Positions 34,448 to 43,175 of a stretch of 64,000 bases of DNA are shown here, piece after piece. Both the position numbers and the translations under genes were made by a program. Numbering within the stretch: position 1 is the stretch's first letter; each line of letters opens with the position of its first letter. The notes under the pieces were generated by a model. It did no database searches. It was not told where the DNA came from and saw only the letters and a list, made by a program, of their open reading frames with translations. Where the stretch lies: contig NZ_JADBEG010000001.1 of the NCBI RefSeq assembly GCF_014873755.1, positions 9,584,501 through 9,648,500 on the forward strand, written 5' to 3'. Source of the DNA: Amycolatopsis lexingtonensis. Lineage in GTDB: Bacteria; Actinomycetota; Actinomycetes; Mycobacteriales; Pseudonocardiaceae.

Positions 34448-35667
34448 CCGGCGGCCGGTGCGGGTTCCGGCTCGGCGTCGGGCGCCGGGACGGCGAGGGC
34501 CTTCCGCCCGGCGACGCTGACGACGATGCCGAGGCCGGCCACGGCCGTGGCGAAGCCGAACGTCGCGGGGACCCCGGACCAGTCGAGCAGCACGCCGCTC
34601 ACGGCCGTGCCGACCGCCGTGCCCACGCTCGCCGCGCTGCCGGCGGCGGCGAACGCCGTGTTGAGCGCCGAGCGCCCGACCAGCGACGAGATCAGGGCGC
34701 TCGCCGTGACCAGCACCGGGGAGAGGCCGATGCCCGCGAGGAGGATGCACCCGGCCAGCACGGCGACGCTGTCGGCGAAGATCAGCGGAACCGAGCCCGC
34801 GCACAGCAGCGTCGTCACCGCGACCAGCAGCCGTGGCCGCGACCACGACCACTTGCGCGCCCCGTAACCGGCTCCGGCAAGCGCGCTGCCCACGGTGATC
34901 AGCGCCAGCAGCACGCCGGCGAAACCCGGTGCGCCGTGCGCCCTGGCGAAGGCGATCACCGCGGGCTCCAGCGCGCTGGCGTACGTGCCGACGACGAAGT
35001 ACACGGCGGCGACCACCCACATCCCGCCCTGGCGCAGGATCCGGCCGCCGATCGCGGTGCCGCGGGGACTCGGCGGCGGCGCGGTCCGCCGCTGGGCGGC
35101 GAGGGCCAGGCCGCCCGCCGTCACCAGCGCCGCGGCGCCGAACACGCCCGCGCCGCGCCACACCTGGGTCGCCAGCGCCACGGCCACCAGCGGCCCGACG
35201 ACGTAGATGAGTTCGTCCAGCACCGCTTCCAGCGCGTACGCCGACTGCAGCGCGTCGGGTGACCCGGCGGCCACCGCCCAGCGGGCGCGGACGAACGACC
35301 CGTAGGGCACGGTCGCGAGACCGGCGACCACGGCCGCGGTGAAGTACGTCCACCCCGGCGCGCCCCAGCTGACCGTGGCCACCAGCGCGACGAGCGCCGT
35401 CACGTGCACCACCGTCGACACGAGGATGACCGGCCGCTGGCCCCACCGGTCGGCCTGCCGGGCGGTCAGCAGGTAGCCGACCGACTCGGCGCCGCCGAGG
35501 ACCCCCGACACCGCGCCCGCCAGCGCGTACGAGCCGGTGAGCGCGGAGACCAGCATCAGGCACGCGATGGCCCGCATGGCCATCGGCACCCGGGCGACGA
35601 AGCATGCGGCGGCGAACTTGGCCGCGTGCGGGGTCGCGAGGACGGAACGGTAAACGCCGAGGGACAC
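34444..35667 (-). CDS. MFS transporter, duplicate unit 1
   Basis: A 407-residue 12-TM major facilitator starting at GTG 35667. It shows the loop 2-3 motif R-Q-A-D-R-W-G-Q-R-P-V and a long hydrophobic repeat structure. It is closely similar throughout to the MFS at 37494-38720 (shared TAAVVAGLAT-P-YGSFVRARWA, GARKWSWS-PRLLVAVTTLLCA). It lies 17 bp downstream of the first FAD oxidoreductase and is co-transcribed with it. It probably exports the peptide product or gives immunity. Confidence 0.85.
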   Translation of the reverse strand: MSLGVYRSVLATPHAAKFAAACFVARVPMAMRAIACLMLVSALTGSYALAGAVSGVLGGAESVGYLLTARQADRWGQRPVILVSTVVHVTALVALVATVSWGAPGWTYFTAAVVAGLATVPYGSFVRARWAVAAGSPDALQSAYALEAVLDELIYVVGPLVAVALATQVWRGAGVFGAAALVTAGGLALAAQRRTAPPPSPRGTAIGGRILRQGGMWVVAAVYFVVGTYASALEPAVIAFARAHGAPGFAGVLLALITVGSALAGAGYGARKWSWSRPRLLVAVTTLLCAGSVPLIFADSVAVLAGCILLAGIGLSPVLVTASALISSLVGRSALNTAFAAAGSAASVGTAVGTAVSGVLLDWSGVPATFGFATAVAGLGIVVSVAGRKALAVPAPDAEPEPAPAAG

Positions 35668-35684
35668 GGTCTCGACTCCTTGCC

Positions 35685-37130
35685 TCAGTCGCAGGCCGCG
35701 TAGTACTCCTGTAGCAGCTTGCGCAACGTCGGATCGGTCCGGGCTTCGTCCAGCAGTTCGGGCGGCGGCGTCCGGGTCGGGTGGATGTCCTCGGCCACCT
35801 TGGTCAGCAACGCCGGCAGGTTTTTCTCGATCAGCTGCGGCCAGAACGTCGGGGTGTACCAGTCGCATTCGTAGCCGGTGGCCAGCAGGTGCGTGGTCGT
35901 CGTCGCGACGATCTCTTCGCGGGTCGCGGTCTGGATCGGCTTTCGCAAGGGGCGGAAGGCATCCAGGTCCAGCTCGGGGGCGTCACCGAGGAGGCGCCTC
36001 GCCATTTCCTTGGCCAGCAGCGGGGACAGGTGCAGGCCGTCGCGGTAGGTCCCGGTCATCATCCACAACCCGTCGAGTCCCGCTTCGCCGAGCAGCGGGA
36101 AGCCGTCGAGCGCGATCGGCCGGTTGCCGACCTGGATCTTGAGGACGTCGGCGCCGTAGAGGTCGCGGCGGACCTGGCGGTGGACGCAGTCGAGCAGGAA
36201 GTGGACGTCCCGGACGACGGGGGTGTCGACCGGGGTCGCGGAGATGATGTTGGTGGCGCCGACGTAGACCTCGCCGGTGGCGCGCGGGACGACGTGCAGC
36301 CCGCAGGCGAAGGCCCGGTTGGGCGTCCGGATGACGCTGCGCGGGCCGCTCTTGTCCGGGGGACGCAGCAGCACCGACAGGCCGTAGCCGCTCACGAGCG
36401 GCGGTACCTGCGCGGCGATCTCCGGCACGGTGTCGAGGACGTCCTGGGACCGGGCGCCGGCGGCGAGCACGACGTGCGCGGCGGACAGCTCCGTTCCCGA
36501 GTCCAGGACGACCCCGGTCGCGCGGCCGCCGTCGTGCACCACGCGGGCCGCCTGCTCGGCGATGACCGTGCCGCCGGCCCGCAGAAAAGCGCGCTGCAGC
36601 TGGGAAAGGAGGGCCGCGGCGTTGACCGCGTGCTCGCCCGGGATGAACATGGCCCGCAACGGGCGCGCGCCGGGATCGGGGTCGAGCCAATCGATTTCCC
36701 CGGGATCCACGTCCTCGTGGGGTTCCTCGTAGCGCCGCAGTTCCGCCCGCATCGCGGAATAGTTCGCGTCATCGATCCCCGGAACGCCGATGGCGTTGAG
36801 GATTACGACGGTTCCGTCGGCGGTGTGTACGTTTTCCGTAGAATCATCGGCGAGTTCGGCGGCCCATTCCGGCCAGAGTTTCGCCGCTCGGACGTCGAGA
36901 TCGAGCTTGGCCCGGCCGTGGTCGCTGCTGACCAGGGTTTCGGTGATTTCGCCGAAACAGCCCAGCATCGCGCCGGCCGCGGCCGAGGCGGCGAACGGCC
37001 GGTGGGGCTCGCCGAGCAGGGCGACGCGCACGCCCCGCCGGGCCAGCACCAACGCCAAGGACTGACCGAGCGCACCGTTCCCGACGACAATGGCATCAAA
37101 GGACCGGGTGGCCGCTACCGCTGCATTCAT
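35685..37130 (-). CDS. DAO-family FAD oxidoreductase, duplicate unit 1
   Basis: A 481-residue FAD enzyme of the D-amino-acid oxidase/glycine oxidase (DAO) family. FDAIVVGNGALGQSLALVLARRGVRVALLGE is the dinucleotide-binding fold, HVVLAAGARSQDVLDTVPEIAAQVPPLVSGYGLSVLL the central part, and RPIALDGFPLLGEAGLDGLWMMTGTYRDGLHLSPLLAKEMA the FAD-closing end. It carries an extra ~80-residue C-terminal region ending in LRKLLQEYYAACD. GAGGGGAGTGAC precedes ATG 37130. It is divergent from precursor peptide 1, suggesting that it oxidises that peptide, but free amino-acid oxidation is also possible. Confidence 0.85.
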   Translation of the reverse strand: MNAAVAATRSFDAIVVGNGALGQSLALVLARRGVRVALLGEPHRPFAASAAAGAMLGCFGEITETLVSSDHGRAKLDLDVRAAKLWPEWAAELADDSTENVHTADGTVVILNAIGVPGIDDANYSAMRAELRRYEEPHEDVDPGEIDWLDPDPGARPLRAMFIPGEHAVNAAALLSQLQRAFLRAGGTVIAEQAARVVHDGGRATGVVLDSGTELSAAHVVLAAGARSQDVLDTVPEIAAQVPPLVSGYGLSVLLRPPDKSGPRSVIRTPNRAFACGLHVVPRATGEVYVGATNIISATPVDTPVVRDVHFLLDCVHRQVRRDLYGADVLKIQVGNRPIALDGFPLLGEAGLDGLWMMTGTYRDGLHLSPLLAKEMARRLLGDAPELDLDAFRPLRKPIQTATREEIVATTTTHLLATGYECDWYTPTFWPQLIEKNLPALLTKVAEDIHPTRTPPPELLDEARTDPTLRKLLQEYYAACD

Positions 37131-37172
37131 GTCACTCCCCTCGAGGTTCACCCGACACTGGCACGACCGCGC

Positions 37173-37198
37173 GGAATGATTCACCTCCCGGCGTGCCC
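37173..37198. promoter_or_regulatory. Conserved 26-bp motif in divergent promoter, copy 1
   Basis: The stretch starting GGAATGATTCACCTCCCGGC recurs at 40255-40280 with one change. Both copies sit about 43-63 bp upstream of an oxidoreductase ATG and about 110 bp upstream of a precursor peptide ATG, while the flanking intergenic DNA has diverged. Retention suggests a regulator site. Confidence 0.6.
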
Positions 37199-37307
37199 GT
37201 TCCGTGATTCACGTCGCAGAGCAATCCAGAAGGCGCGACGGCTTACCGCCCGGCGCGACTCTGAATCGCGTAATCGCAAGACCGCCGATCACCATTGAGG
37301 AGCTATC

Positions 37308-37436
37308 ATGCAGGAAATCACGAAGGTCATCGCCGCTTCCGCCGACGCCGCCGTCGAGGCCGCCGGTGTCCTGGAGCTCCAGTTCGACGAGCACACCGCC
37401 GAGGCGCTCGCGTTCGGTGGCAAGACCGGCGTCTGA
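37308..37436 (+). CDS. RiPP precursor peptide 1 (42 aa)
   Basis: A 42-residue peptide: leader MQEITKVIAASADAAVEAAG, then VLELQFDEH, then C-terminal TAEALAFGGKTGV. ATTGAGGAGCTATC provides a strong ribosome-binding site. It is closely similar to the 41-residue peptide at 40393 (conserved EIT-VIA-S-DAA-EAAGV, LDE/FDE and TA-ALAFG-KTG). It has no Cys and few Ser/Thr, so it is not a lanthipeptide or classic azole substrate. The F-D-E-H / L-D-E-Y block may be the leader recognition element, leaving an 11-13-residue core with one Lys. It lies divergent from the DAO oxidoreductase and ends 57 bp before the convergent MFS 2 stop. Confidence 0.75.
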   Translation: MQEITKVIAASADAAVEAAGVLELQFDEHTAEALAFGGKTGV

Positions 37437-37493
37437 TTCGAGGTCTTCCGTGGTGGTGCCGTGCCTCCCGTGCGGCACCACCACGACCGGCCG

Positions 37494-38720
37494 CTACCGG
37501 CCCACGGGTGCCGGGCGCTCGCCGGTCACCTCCCGCGGCGGGGCTTCGAGCAGGTGCCGGCCGAGGAGACTCACGACGATTCCCGCGCCGGTCGTCACCG
37601 TGGTGAACAAGAACGCCCAGGTGATCCCGTGGCTGTCGATCAGGGCGCCGCTCACCGCCGCGCCGGCCGCGATGCCCAGGCCGGTCGCGCTGCCCGTGAC
37701 GGCGAACCCGGTGTTGAGCGCCGACCGGGCGACCAGGGACGAGACCAGGGTGGCGGCCGTGACCGTCACCGGCGCGATCCCGAGCCCGGCCACGAACGCG
37801 CACCCGAGCATCACGCCGATGTCGCCGGCGAACACCGGCGGGACCGTGCAGGCGCAGAGCAGCGTCGTCACCGCCACCAGCAGGCGCGGCTGGGACCACG
37901 ACCACTTGCGGGCCCCGAAGCCGATCCCGGCGAGCATGCTGGCCACGGTGAGCGACGCCAGCAGCACGCCGGCGAGGCCCGGCGCGCCGTGCCCGTCGGC
38001 GAAGGCGATCATCGCGGGGTCCAGGGCGCCGACGTAGGTGCCGAGGAAGAAGCACACCGAGGCGACCACCCACATCCCGCCGACGCGCAGGATCTGGTCG
38101 GTGACGGACCCGGCGTGGGGGCCGGGCGCGGGCTCGGTCCGCCGCTGGGACGCGAGCGCGAGACCGCCCGCCGAGACCAGGACGGCCGCCGCGAGCAGCG
38201 CGCTGCCCGGCCAGACGCGGGTCGCGAGGGCCACCGCCAGCAGCGGCCCGACGATGTAGAAGATCTCGTCGAAGACGGCCTCCATCGCGTAGGCCGTCCG
38301 CAGGTCGTCGGGCGACTCGGCGGCCGCCGCCCAGCGGGCGCGGACGAACGACCCGTACGGCGCGGTCGCGAGCCCGGCCACCACCGCCGCCGTGAAGTAC
38401 GTCCAGGCGGGCAGTTCCGAGCTGACCGCCGCGACGAGCGAGACGAGGGCCACGACGTGCACGGCCAGCGAGCCGAGGACGACCGGCCGCTGGCCCCACC
38501 GGTCGGCCTGGCGGGCGAGCACCAGCACGCCGGCCGACTCCGCGACACCGAGGACGCCCGAGACGGCACCGGCCATTGTGTACGAACCGGTCGTTTCCGA
38601 GATCAGCAAGAGGCACGCCACGGCCCGCATGCCGGTCGGCAGCCGAGCGACGAGGCTCGCGGAGAAGAACCCGCGCACCCGCGGGATCGCGAGGACCGCG
38701 CGGTAGGCGCCGAGGGACAC
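37494..38720 (-). CDS. MFS transporter, duplicate unit 2
   Basis: A 408-residue 12-TM major facilitator from GTG 38720, a clear paralogue of the protein at 34444-35667 (same RQADRWGQRPV loop, GSFVRARWA, LASQRRTEPAP versus LAAQRRTAPPP linker). It is 23 bp downstream of FAD oxidoreductase 2. As one of two such pairs, it probably handles the product of peptide 2 or provides redundant export. Confidence 0.85.
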   Translation of the reverse strand: MSLGAYRAVLAIPRVRGFFSASLVARLPTGMRAVACLLLISETTGSYTMAGAVSGVLGVAESAGVLVLARQADRWGQRPVVLGSLAVHVVALVSLVAAVSSELPAWTYFTAAVVAGLATAPYGSFVRARWAAAAESPDDLRTAYAMEAVFDEIFYIVGPLLAVALATRVWPGSALLAAAVLVSAGGLALASQRRTEPAPGPHAGSVTDQILRVGGMWVVASVCFFLGTYVGALDPAMIAFADGHGAPGLAGVLLASLTVASMLAGIGFGARKWSWSQPRLLVAVTTLLCACTVPPVFAGDIGVMLGCAFVAGLGIAPVTVTAATLVSSLVARSALNTGFAVTGSATGLGIAAGAAVSGALIDSHGITWAFLFTTVTTGAGIVVSLLGRHLLEAPPREVTGERPAPVGR

Positions 38721-38743
38721 GGCCGGTCACTTCCCGTCGGTGG

Positions 38744-40192
38744 TCAGGCGGCGCAGGCCGCGTAGTACTCCTGCAGCAGCTTGCGCAGCGTCGGGTCGGT
38801 CCGCGCGACGTCCAGCAGCTCGGGCGGCGGGGTCAAGGTCGGGTGGATCTCCTCGGCCGCCTGGGTCAGGATCCCGGGCAGGTTCTTCTCCAGGAACTGC
38901 GGCCAGAACGTCGGGGTGTACCAGTCGTACTCGTACCCGGTGGCGAGCACGTGCGTGGCGGTCGTCGCGACGATCTCTTCGCGGGTCGCCGTCTGGATCG
39001 GCTGCCGCAGCGGACGGAACCGGTCCAGGTCCAGTGCGGGGGTCTCGCCGAGGATGCGCGCGGCCATTTCCTTGGCCAGCAGCGGGGAGAGGTGCAGGCC
39101 GTCGCGGTAGGTGCCGGTCATCATCCACAGTCCGGCGAGGCCGGCTTCGCCGAGCAGCGGGAAGCCGTCGAGGGCGACCGGGCGGTTGCCGACCTGGATC
39201 TTGAGGATGTCGGCGCCGTAGAGGTCGCGGCGGACCTGGCGGTGGACGCAGTCCAGCAGGAAGTGGACGTCGCCGAGCACCGGCGTGTCGACCGGCGTCG
39301 CGGAGATGATGTTGGTCGCGCCGACGTAGACCTCGCCGGTGGCGCGCGGGACGACGTGCAGGCCGCAGGCGAACGCCCGGTTCGGGGTCCGGATGACGCT
39401 GCGCGGGCCGCTCTTGTCGGGTGGCCGCAGCAGGACCGACAGGCCGTACCCGCTGACCAGTGGCGGTACCTGCGCGGCGATCTCCGGCACGGTTTCGAGG
39501 ACGTCCTGGGACCGGGCGCCGGCGGCGAGCACGACGTGCGCGGCCGACAGCGTGGTGCCGGAGTCCAGGACGACGCCGGTCGCCTTGCCTTCGGCGTGCA
39601 CCACGCGGGCCGCCTGCTCGGCGATGACCGTGCCGCCGGCGCGGACGAAAGCCCGCTGCAGCTGGACGAGGAGCGCGGCGGAGTTCACCGCGTGCTCGCC
39701 CGGGATGAACATGGCCCGCAACGGCCGCGCCCCGGGATCCGGGTCGAGCCAATCGATTTCCGCCGGGTCGACGTCCTCGTGCGGCTCGTCGTAGCGCCGC
39801 AGTTCTTCACGTATCGCCGTGTAGTTCGCGTCATCGATTCCCGGAACGCCGATGGCGTTGAGGATTACGACGGTTCCGTCGGCACTGTGTACGTTTTCCG
39901 CAGTATCGTCGGCGAGTTCGGCGGCCCATTCCGGCCAGAGTTTCGCCGCTTGGACGTCGAGATCGAGCTTGGCCCGGCCGTGGTCGCTGCTCACCAGTGC
40001 TTCGGTCACTTCGCCGAAGCAGCCGAGCATCGCGCCGGCGGCCGTCGAGGCGGCGAACGGCCGGTGGGGCTCCCCGAGCAGGGCGACGTCAACGCCGCGC
40101 CGGGCCAGGACGAGCGCCAGAGATTGCCCGAGTGCGCCGTTGCCGACGACGACAACATCAAAAGTCCGCGCGGCTCCTGTCACATCGTTCAT
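38744..40192 (-). CDS. DAO-family FAD oxidoreductase, duplicate unit 2
   Basis: A 482-residue paralogue of the enzyme at 35685-37130. Most of the chain is identical, including VVVGNGALGQSLALVLARRG, DDANY and IDWLDPDPGARPLRAMFIPGEHAVN, and the C-terminal TLRKLLQEYYAACA. Differences cluster in the linker after the Rossmann part and in the extreme N terminus. The start M-N-D-V-T follows GGGGAGCGAC. It is divergent from precursor peptide 2. Near-identity of two copies points to a recent duplication or gene conversion. Confidence 0.85.
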   Translation of the reverse strand: MNDVTGAARTFDVVVVGNGALGQSLALVLARRGVDVALLGEPHRPFAASTAAGAMLGCFGEVTEALVSSDHGRAKLDLDVQAAKLWPEWAAELADDTAENVHSADGTVVILNAIGVPGIDDANYTAIREELRRYDEPHEDVDPAEIDWLDPDPGARPLRAMFIPGEHAVNSAALLVQLQRAFVRAGGTVIAEQAARVVHAEGKATGVVLDSGTTLSAAHVVLAAGARSQDVLETVPEIAAQVPPLVSGYGLSVLLRPPDKSGPRSVIRTPNRAFACGLHVVPRATGEVYVGATNIISATPVDTPVLGDVHFLLDCVHRQVRRDLYGADILKIQVGNRPVALDGFPLLGEAGLAGLWMMTGTYRDGLHLSPLLAKEMAARILGETPALDLDRFRPLRQPIQTATREEIVATTATHVLATGYEYDWYTPTFWPQFLEKNLPGILTQAAEEIHPTLTPPPELLDVARTDPTLRKLLQEYYAACAA

Positions 40193-40254
40193 GTCGCTCC
40201 CCGGTCCGGCCCGAGCCCCTCGGCTCATTTCGGTCCCACAGTGCTCCCTCGGCC

Positions 40255-40280
40255 GGAATGGTTCACCTCCCGGCGTGCCC
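40255..40280. promoter_or_regulatory. Conserved 26-bp motif in divergent promoter, copy 2
   Basis: Starts GGAATGGTTCACCTCCCGGC; differs from the copy at 37173-37198 at one base. It lies at the same place between oxidoreductase 2 and precursor peptide 2. Confidence 0.6.
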
Positions 40281-40392
40281 CGGCGTTCCGGGATACGGGT
40301 CGAAGAGCACTGCGGAAGTGGCGCCGTCGGCCGGTGAGGTCGATTCTGGGCGTCGCAGTCGAGGAGTTCCAGTACAAAAAATGGAGGAAAAA

Positions 40393-40518
40393 ATGCCGGA
40401 GATCACCACCGTCATCGCCGTTTCCGTCGACGCCGCCCTCGAGGCCGCCGGTGTCGAGGACCTGAAGCTCGACGAGTACACCGCGAAGGCGCTCGCGTTC
40501 GGCAAGACCGGAGCCTGA
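40393..40518 (+). CDS. RiPP precursor peptide 2 (41 aa)
   Basis: A 41-residue peptide: MPEITTVIAVSVDAALEAAG, then VEDLKLDEY, then TAKALAFGKTGA. An ATG at 40381 is in frame, but GGAGG directly after it is the ribosome-binding site for ATG 40393, the same distance as in peptide 1. Compared with peptide 1, one Gly is missing from the G-G-K-T-G region and charge is changed at four places. The YcaO gene starts 85 bp downstream on the same strand, so peptide 2, YcaO and TfuA are likely one transcript. This placement makes it the best candidate substrate for backbone modification. Confidence 0.78.
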   Translation: MPEITTVIAVSVDAALEAAGVEDLKLDEYTAKALAFGKTGA

Positions 40519-40603
40519 TTCGAGGGTTCGCCCGTGGCGGTGCCGCGTCCGCTCGCGGCACGCGGCACCTCCACGTCCCAGCACGGCCTGAGGAGCGAGA
40601 GCC

Positions 40604-41812
40604 ATGACCGTCGCGCCGCCGAAGGACGACCGCACCGGCCCCCCGGTGCTGCTCGAGGGCACGATCCGCGACCGGACGCCGGAACGGACCTGGGAGCTCG
40701 TGCGCCCGCGGCTGCGGGACTACGGCATCACCAGGGTGGCCGAACTGACCGGCCTCGACACCATCGGCATGCCGGTCTACATGGCCGTCCGGCCGCTGGG
40801 GCACACCTTGGGCGTCAGCCAGGGCAAGGGCGCGACACCGTTGCTGGCCAAGGTTTCGGCGGTCATGGAGGCCATCGAATACCAGATCTGCGAACAGTTC
40901 CAGCCCACCGGCACCGTCGTCGCGACCGCCGCCGAGCTCGGCCTGCCGTACGCGACGACCGAAATCACCCCGCTCCGGCAGTCCCTCGTCTCGGACCGCT
41001 TCCCGCTGCAGTGGGTGCCCGCGACCCTCCTCCACGACGCGACGCCGTCTTACGTGCCGCTGCACGCGATCGCGCTGGACGGGATCAGCGACGACCGGTG
41101 GCGCCCGCGCACGCTGTTCAGCACCACCAACGGGCTCGCGAGCGGGAACACCCTCGCCGAAGCCACCGTCCACGCGCTCCTGGAAGTCGTGGAGCGGTTT
41201 TCCTGCGCGGCCATGGCGAAAACGCCCATCCGCCGGCGCAACGTCGTCGACCTGGACAGCCTGCCCGCGTGCTGGAGCAAGGACCTCATCGACCGGATGC
41301 GCGCCGACGACTTCTGGGTCGAAGTCGTGGAATGCTCGGCGGTGCCGGGCACGTCGACCTTCGCCGTCTACGTGTGGCGCGCGGACATGCCGAGCCTGTA
41401 CGCCGGATCGGGCTGCCACGTGCTCCCGGAGCTCGCGCTGCAGCGGGCGCTGACGGAGGCGGTGCAGAGCCGGATGTCGGTGATCAGCGGGATGCGCGAG
41501 GACATCGGGAAGGTCGGCTACCGCGGCGTCCGCAACCCGATCGACCCGCCTGCCGTCGAACCGAACCGGACCTGGGCGGACGTCACGCCGGGCCTCGCCG
41601 ACCCGGCCACGCCGTCGGCGCGGCTCGTCGAGTGGCTGACCGGCCAGGTGACCGCGAGATCCGGGCGCCCGGTGCTCCGGGTCGACCTCACACCGCCCGG
41701 CGAGGTCTTCGCGGTCTGCAAGGTCGTGGTGCCCGGCCTGCCCGAACTGCACCACGAGGCGAACGAAGAGCTGCCGCGCCCGGCCCCCGAAACGGAGGTG
41801 GCGCGGCCATGA
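40604..41812 (+). CDS. YcaO-domain protein (thioamidation/cyclodehydration type)
   Basis: A 402-residue YcaO enzyme. ATP-binding motifs are S-Q-G-K-G-A-T-P-L-L-A-K-V-S-A-V-M-E-A-I-E (72-92) and N-G-L-A-S-G-N-T-L-A-E-A (176-187) with A-L-L-E-V-V-E-R downstream. YcaO proteins use ATP to activate a peptide backbone amide, forming azolines, amidines or thioamides. Here no E1-like/ocin-ThiF partner and no C-terminal P-x-P-x-P is seen (the end is LPRPAPETEVARP), and the next gene encodes TfuA, so thioamide formation is the likeliest outcome. It overlaps TfuA by 4 bp. Confidence 0.9.
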   Translation: MTVAPPKDDRTGPPVLLEGTIRDRTPERTWELVRPRLRDYGITRVAELTGLDTIGMPVYMAVRPLGHTLGVSQGKGATPLLAKVSAVMEAIEYQICEQFQPTGTVVATAAELGLPYATTEITPLRQSLVSDRFPLQWVPATLLHDATPSYVPLHAIALDGISDDRWRPRTLFSTTNGLASGNTLAEATVHALLEVVERFSCAAMAKTPIRRRNVVDLDSLPACWSKDLIDRMRADDFWVEVVECSAVPGTSTFAVYVWRADMPSLYAGSGCHVLPELALQRALTEAVQSRMSVISGMREDIGKVGYRGVRNPIDPPAVEPNRTWADVTPGLADPATPSARLVEWLTGQVTARSGRPVLRVDLTPPGEVFAVCKVVVPGLPELHHEANEELPRPAPETEVARP

Positions 41813-43113
41813 CCGTCCACGTGTTCGCCGGTCCTTCGCTGACCGGCTCGGCGGTGCTGGACCTGGACGGCGTCTGCTGGCACCCGCCGGTCGCGCACGG
41901 CGACCTCTACCGCGTCCGCACGGCGCCCGGCGACAGCGTCCTGATCGTCGACGGGCTGTACCAGCACACGGCACCCGCGCGGAACAAGGAGATCCTCGAA
42001 CTCCACACCCGCGGCATCCCGGTCTACGGGGCGGCCAGCATCGGCGCCCTGCGCGCGTGCGAACACCTCGGGCACGGCATGGCGGGGCTGGGGACGGTGT
42101 TCGGGTGGTACCGGGACGGCCGGCTGTTCTCCGACGCCGACGTCGCGCTCATGCACGGCGACGCGGACGTCGGCTACCGGGCTTTCACCCACGCGCTGGT
42201 GAGCGTCCTCAGCGTCACCGACCGGCTGGTGGCAGCGGGCCGGCTCGGCGAACCGGCCGCCGAGTCCATTGTGGAGGTCGCGCGCTCGGTGCACTTCGGC
42301 TCCCGCACGGACGCGGTCCTGATCGCGGCGGCCGACCGCGCCGGCGGGCTGGGCGACCCGATGCGCACGGTCCTCGCCGAACTTGACCCGGCCCGGCTGG
42401 GCGACATCAAGCGCCTCGACGCCGAGCACGCCGTCCGGGAAGTCCTGGCGGGAACCGCGCCGGACCCGCTGGCGGACGCGGTCGCCGTCCCGGACCTCAC
42501 CGACATGCGCGAGTGGCGCCTCCTGCACACGCCGGCCACGGCCGACCCCGAGGGGCCGACGATGCTGCAAGTGCTGACGTACGCGCAGCTGTTCCGGCCG
42601 GACTACCCCGAGCTGCACACGCGGTACGTGTTCGGCAGGCTGAAGCCGGAATACCCGGGGCTCCGGGACACCGACGCGGCGCCGGACTGGCTGAGCGCGT
42701 TGCCGAGGGACGAACTCGTCGCCCGCGGCGTGCTGAGCGAAGCCGAGGCCGGGCGGTTTTCCCCGGCGGAGCTGCTGGAACGGGTGCTCGTGCGCACGTT
42801 CCGGTTGCGCTCGGGCCGGCTGGTGTACGAGCAGTTCCCGGCCGAGCTGACGCCGGAGCTGACCGCGCTGGCCACGGAATGCGGCGCGGTGCTCGAGCTT
42901 AACGAGCACGCCCAGCGGCGCAATCCGGCTTACCACCCGGAGGACCTGCCGGAGCGGCTGATCGACTCCGCGTTCACGGCGCTGTGGGCGGTCGAAGACC
43001 TGTCGATCCACGCCCTCGACCGCGGCTTCCGTACGGTGGAGGAGTTTCGTGAGCAGGCGCGCCCGTTCTTCATCGCCGCGCGCGCCGCGGTGGCGATGAA
43101 GACCCCCGCCTGA
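41809..43113 (+). CDS. TfuA-like protein
   Basis: A 434-residue protein. The N-terminal ~200 residues are a TfuA core domain: VHVFAGPSLTGSAV, DSVLIVDGLYQHTAPARNKEILELHTRGIPVYGAASIGALRACE (G-A-A-S-I-G-A-L-R-A-C-E at 74-85). The C-terminal half is helical and longer than in minimal TfuA proteins. TfuA partners are thought to deliver sulfur to YcaO enzymes making peptide thioamides. The ATG overlaps the YcaO stop, and the gene is last on this strand, followed by a palindromic repeat and a strong terminator. Confidence 0.9.
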   Translation: MTVHVFAGPSLTGSAVLDLDGVCWHPPVAHGDLYRVRTAPGDSVLIVDGLYQHTAPARNKEILELHTRGIPVYGAASIGALRACEHLGHGMAGLGTVFGWYRDGRLFSDADVALMHGDADVGYRAFTHALVSVLSVTDRLVAAGRLGEPAAESIVEVARSVHFGSRTDAVLIAAADRAGGLGDPMRTVLAELDPARLGDIKRLDAEHAVREVLAGTAPDPLADAVAVPDLTDMREWRLLHTPATADPEGPTMLQVLTYAQLFRPDYPELHTRYVFGRLKPEYPGLRDTDAAPDWLSALPRDELVARGVLSEAEAGRFSPAELLERVLVRTFRLRSGRLVYEQFPAELTPELTALATECGAVLELNEHAQRRNPAYHPEDLPERLIDSAFTALWAVEDLSIHALDRGFRTVEEFREQARPFFIAARAAVAMKTPA

Positions 43114-43175
43114 CGCCGAGTTCTGGCAATGCCAGGCGGCCAGGCCACTCCGCCGCCGCAGACTGGCTCGCGCGA

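Noticed and set aside
40604..43113. YcaO/TfuA as part of a thiopeptide or classic azole-peptide cluster
   Set aside because: No LanB-type dehydratase, cyclodehydratase E1-like partner or Cys/Ser-rich core peptide is in the window.
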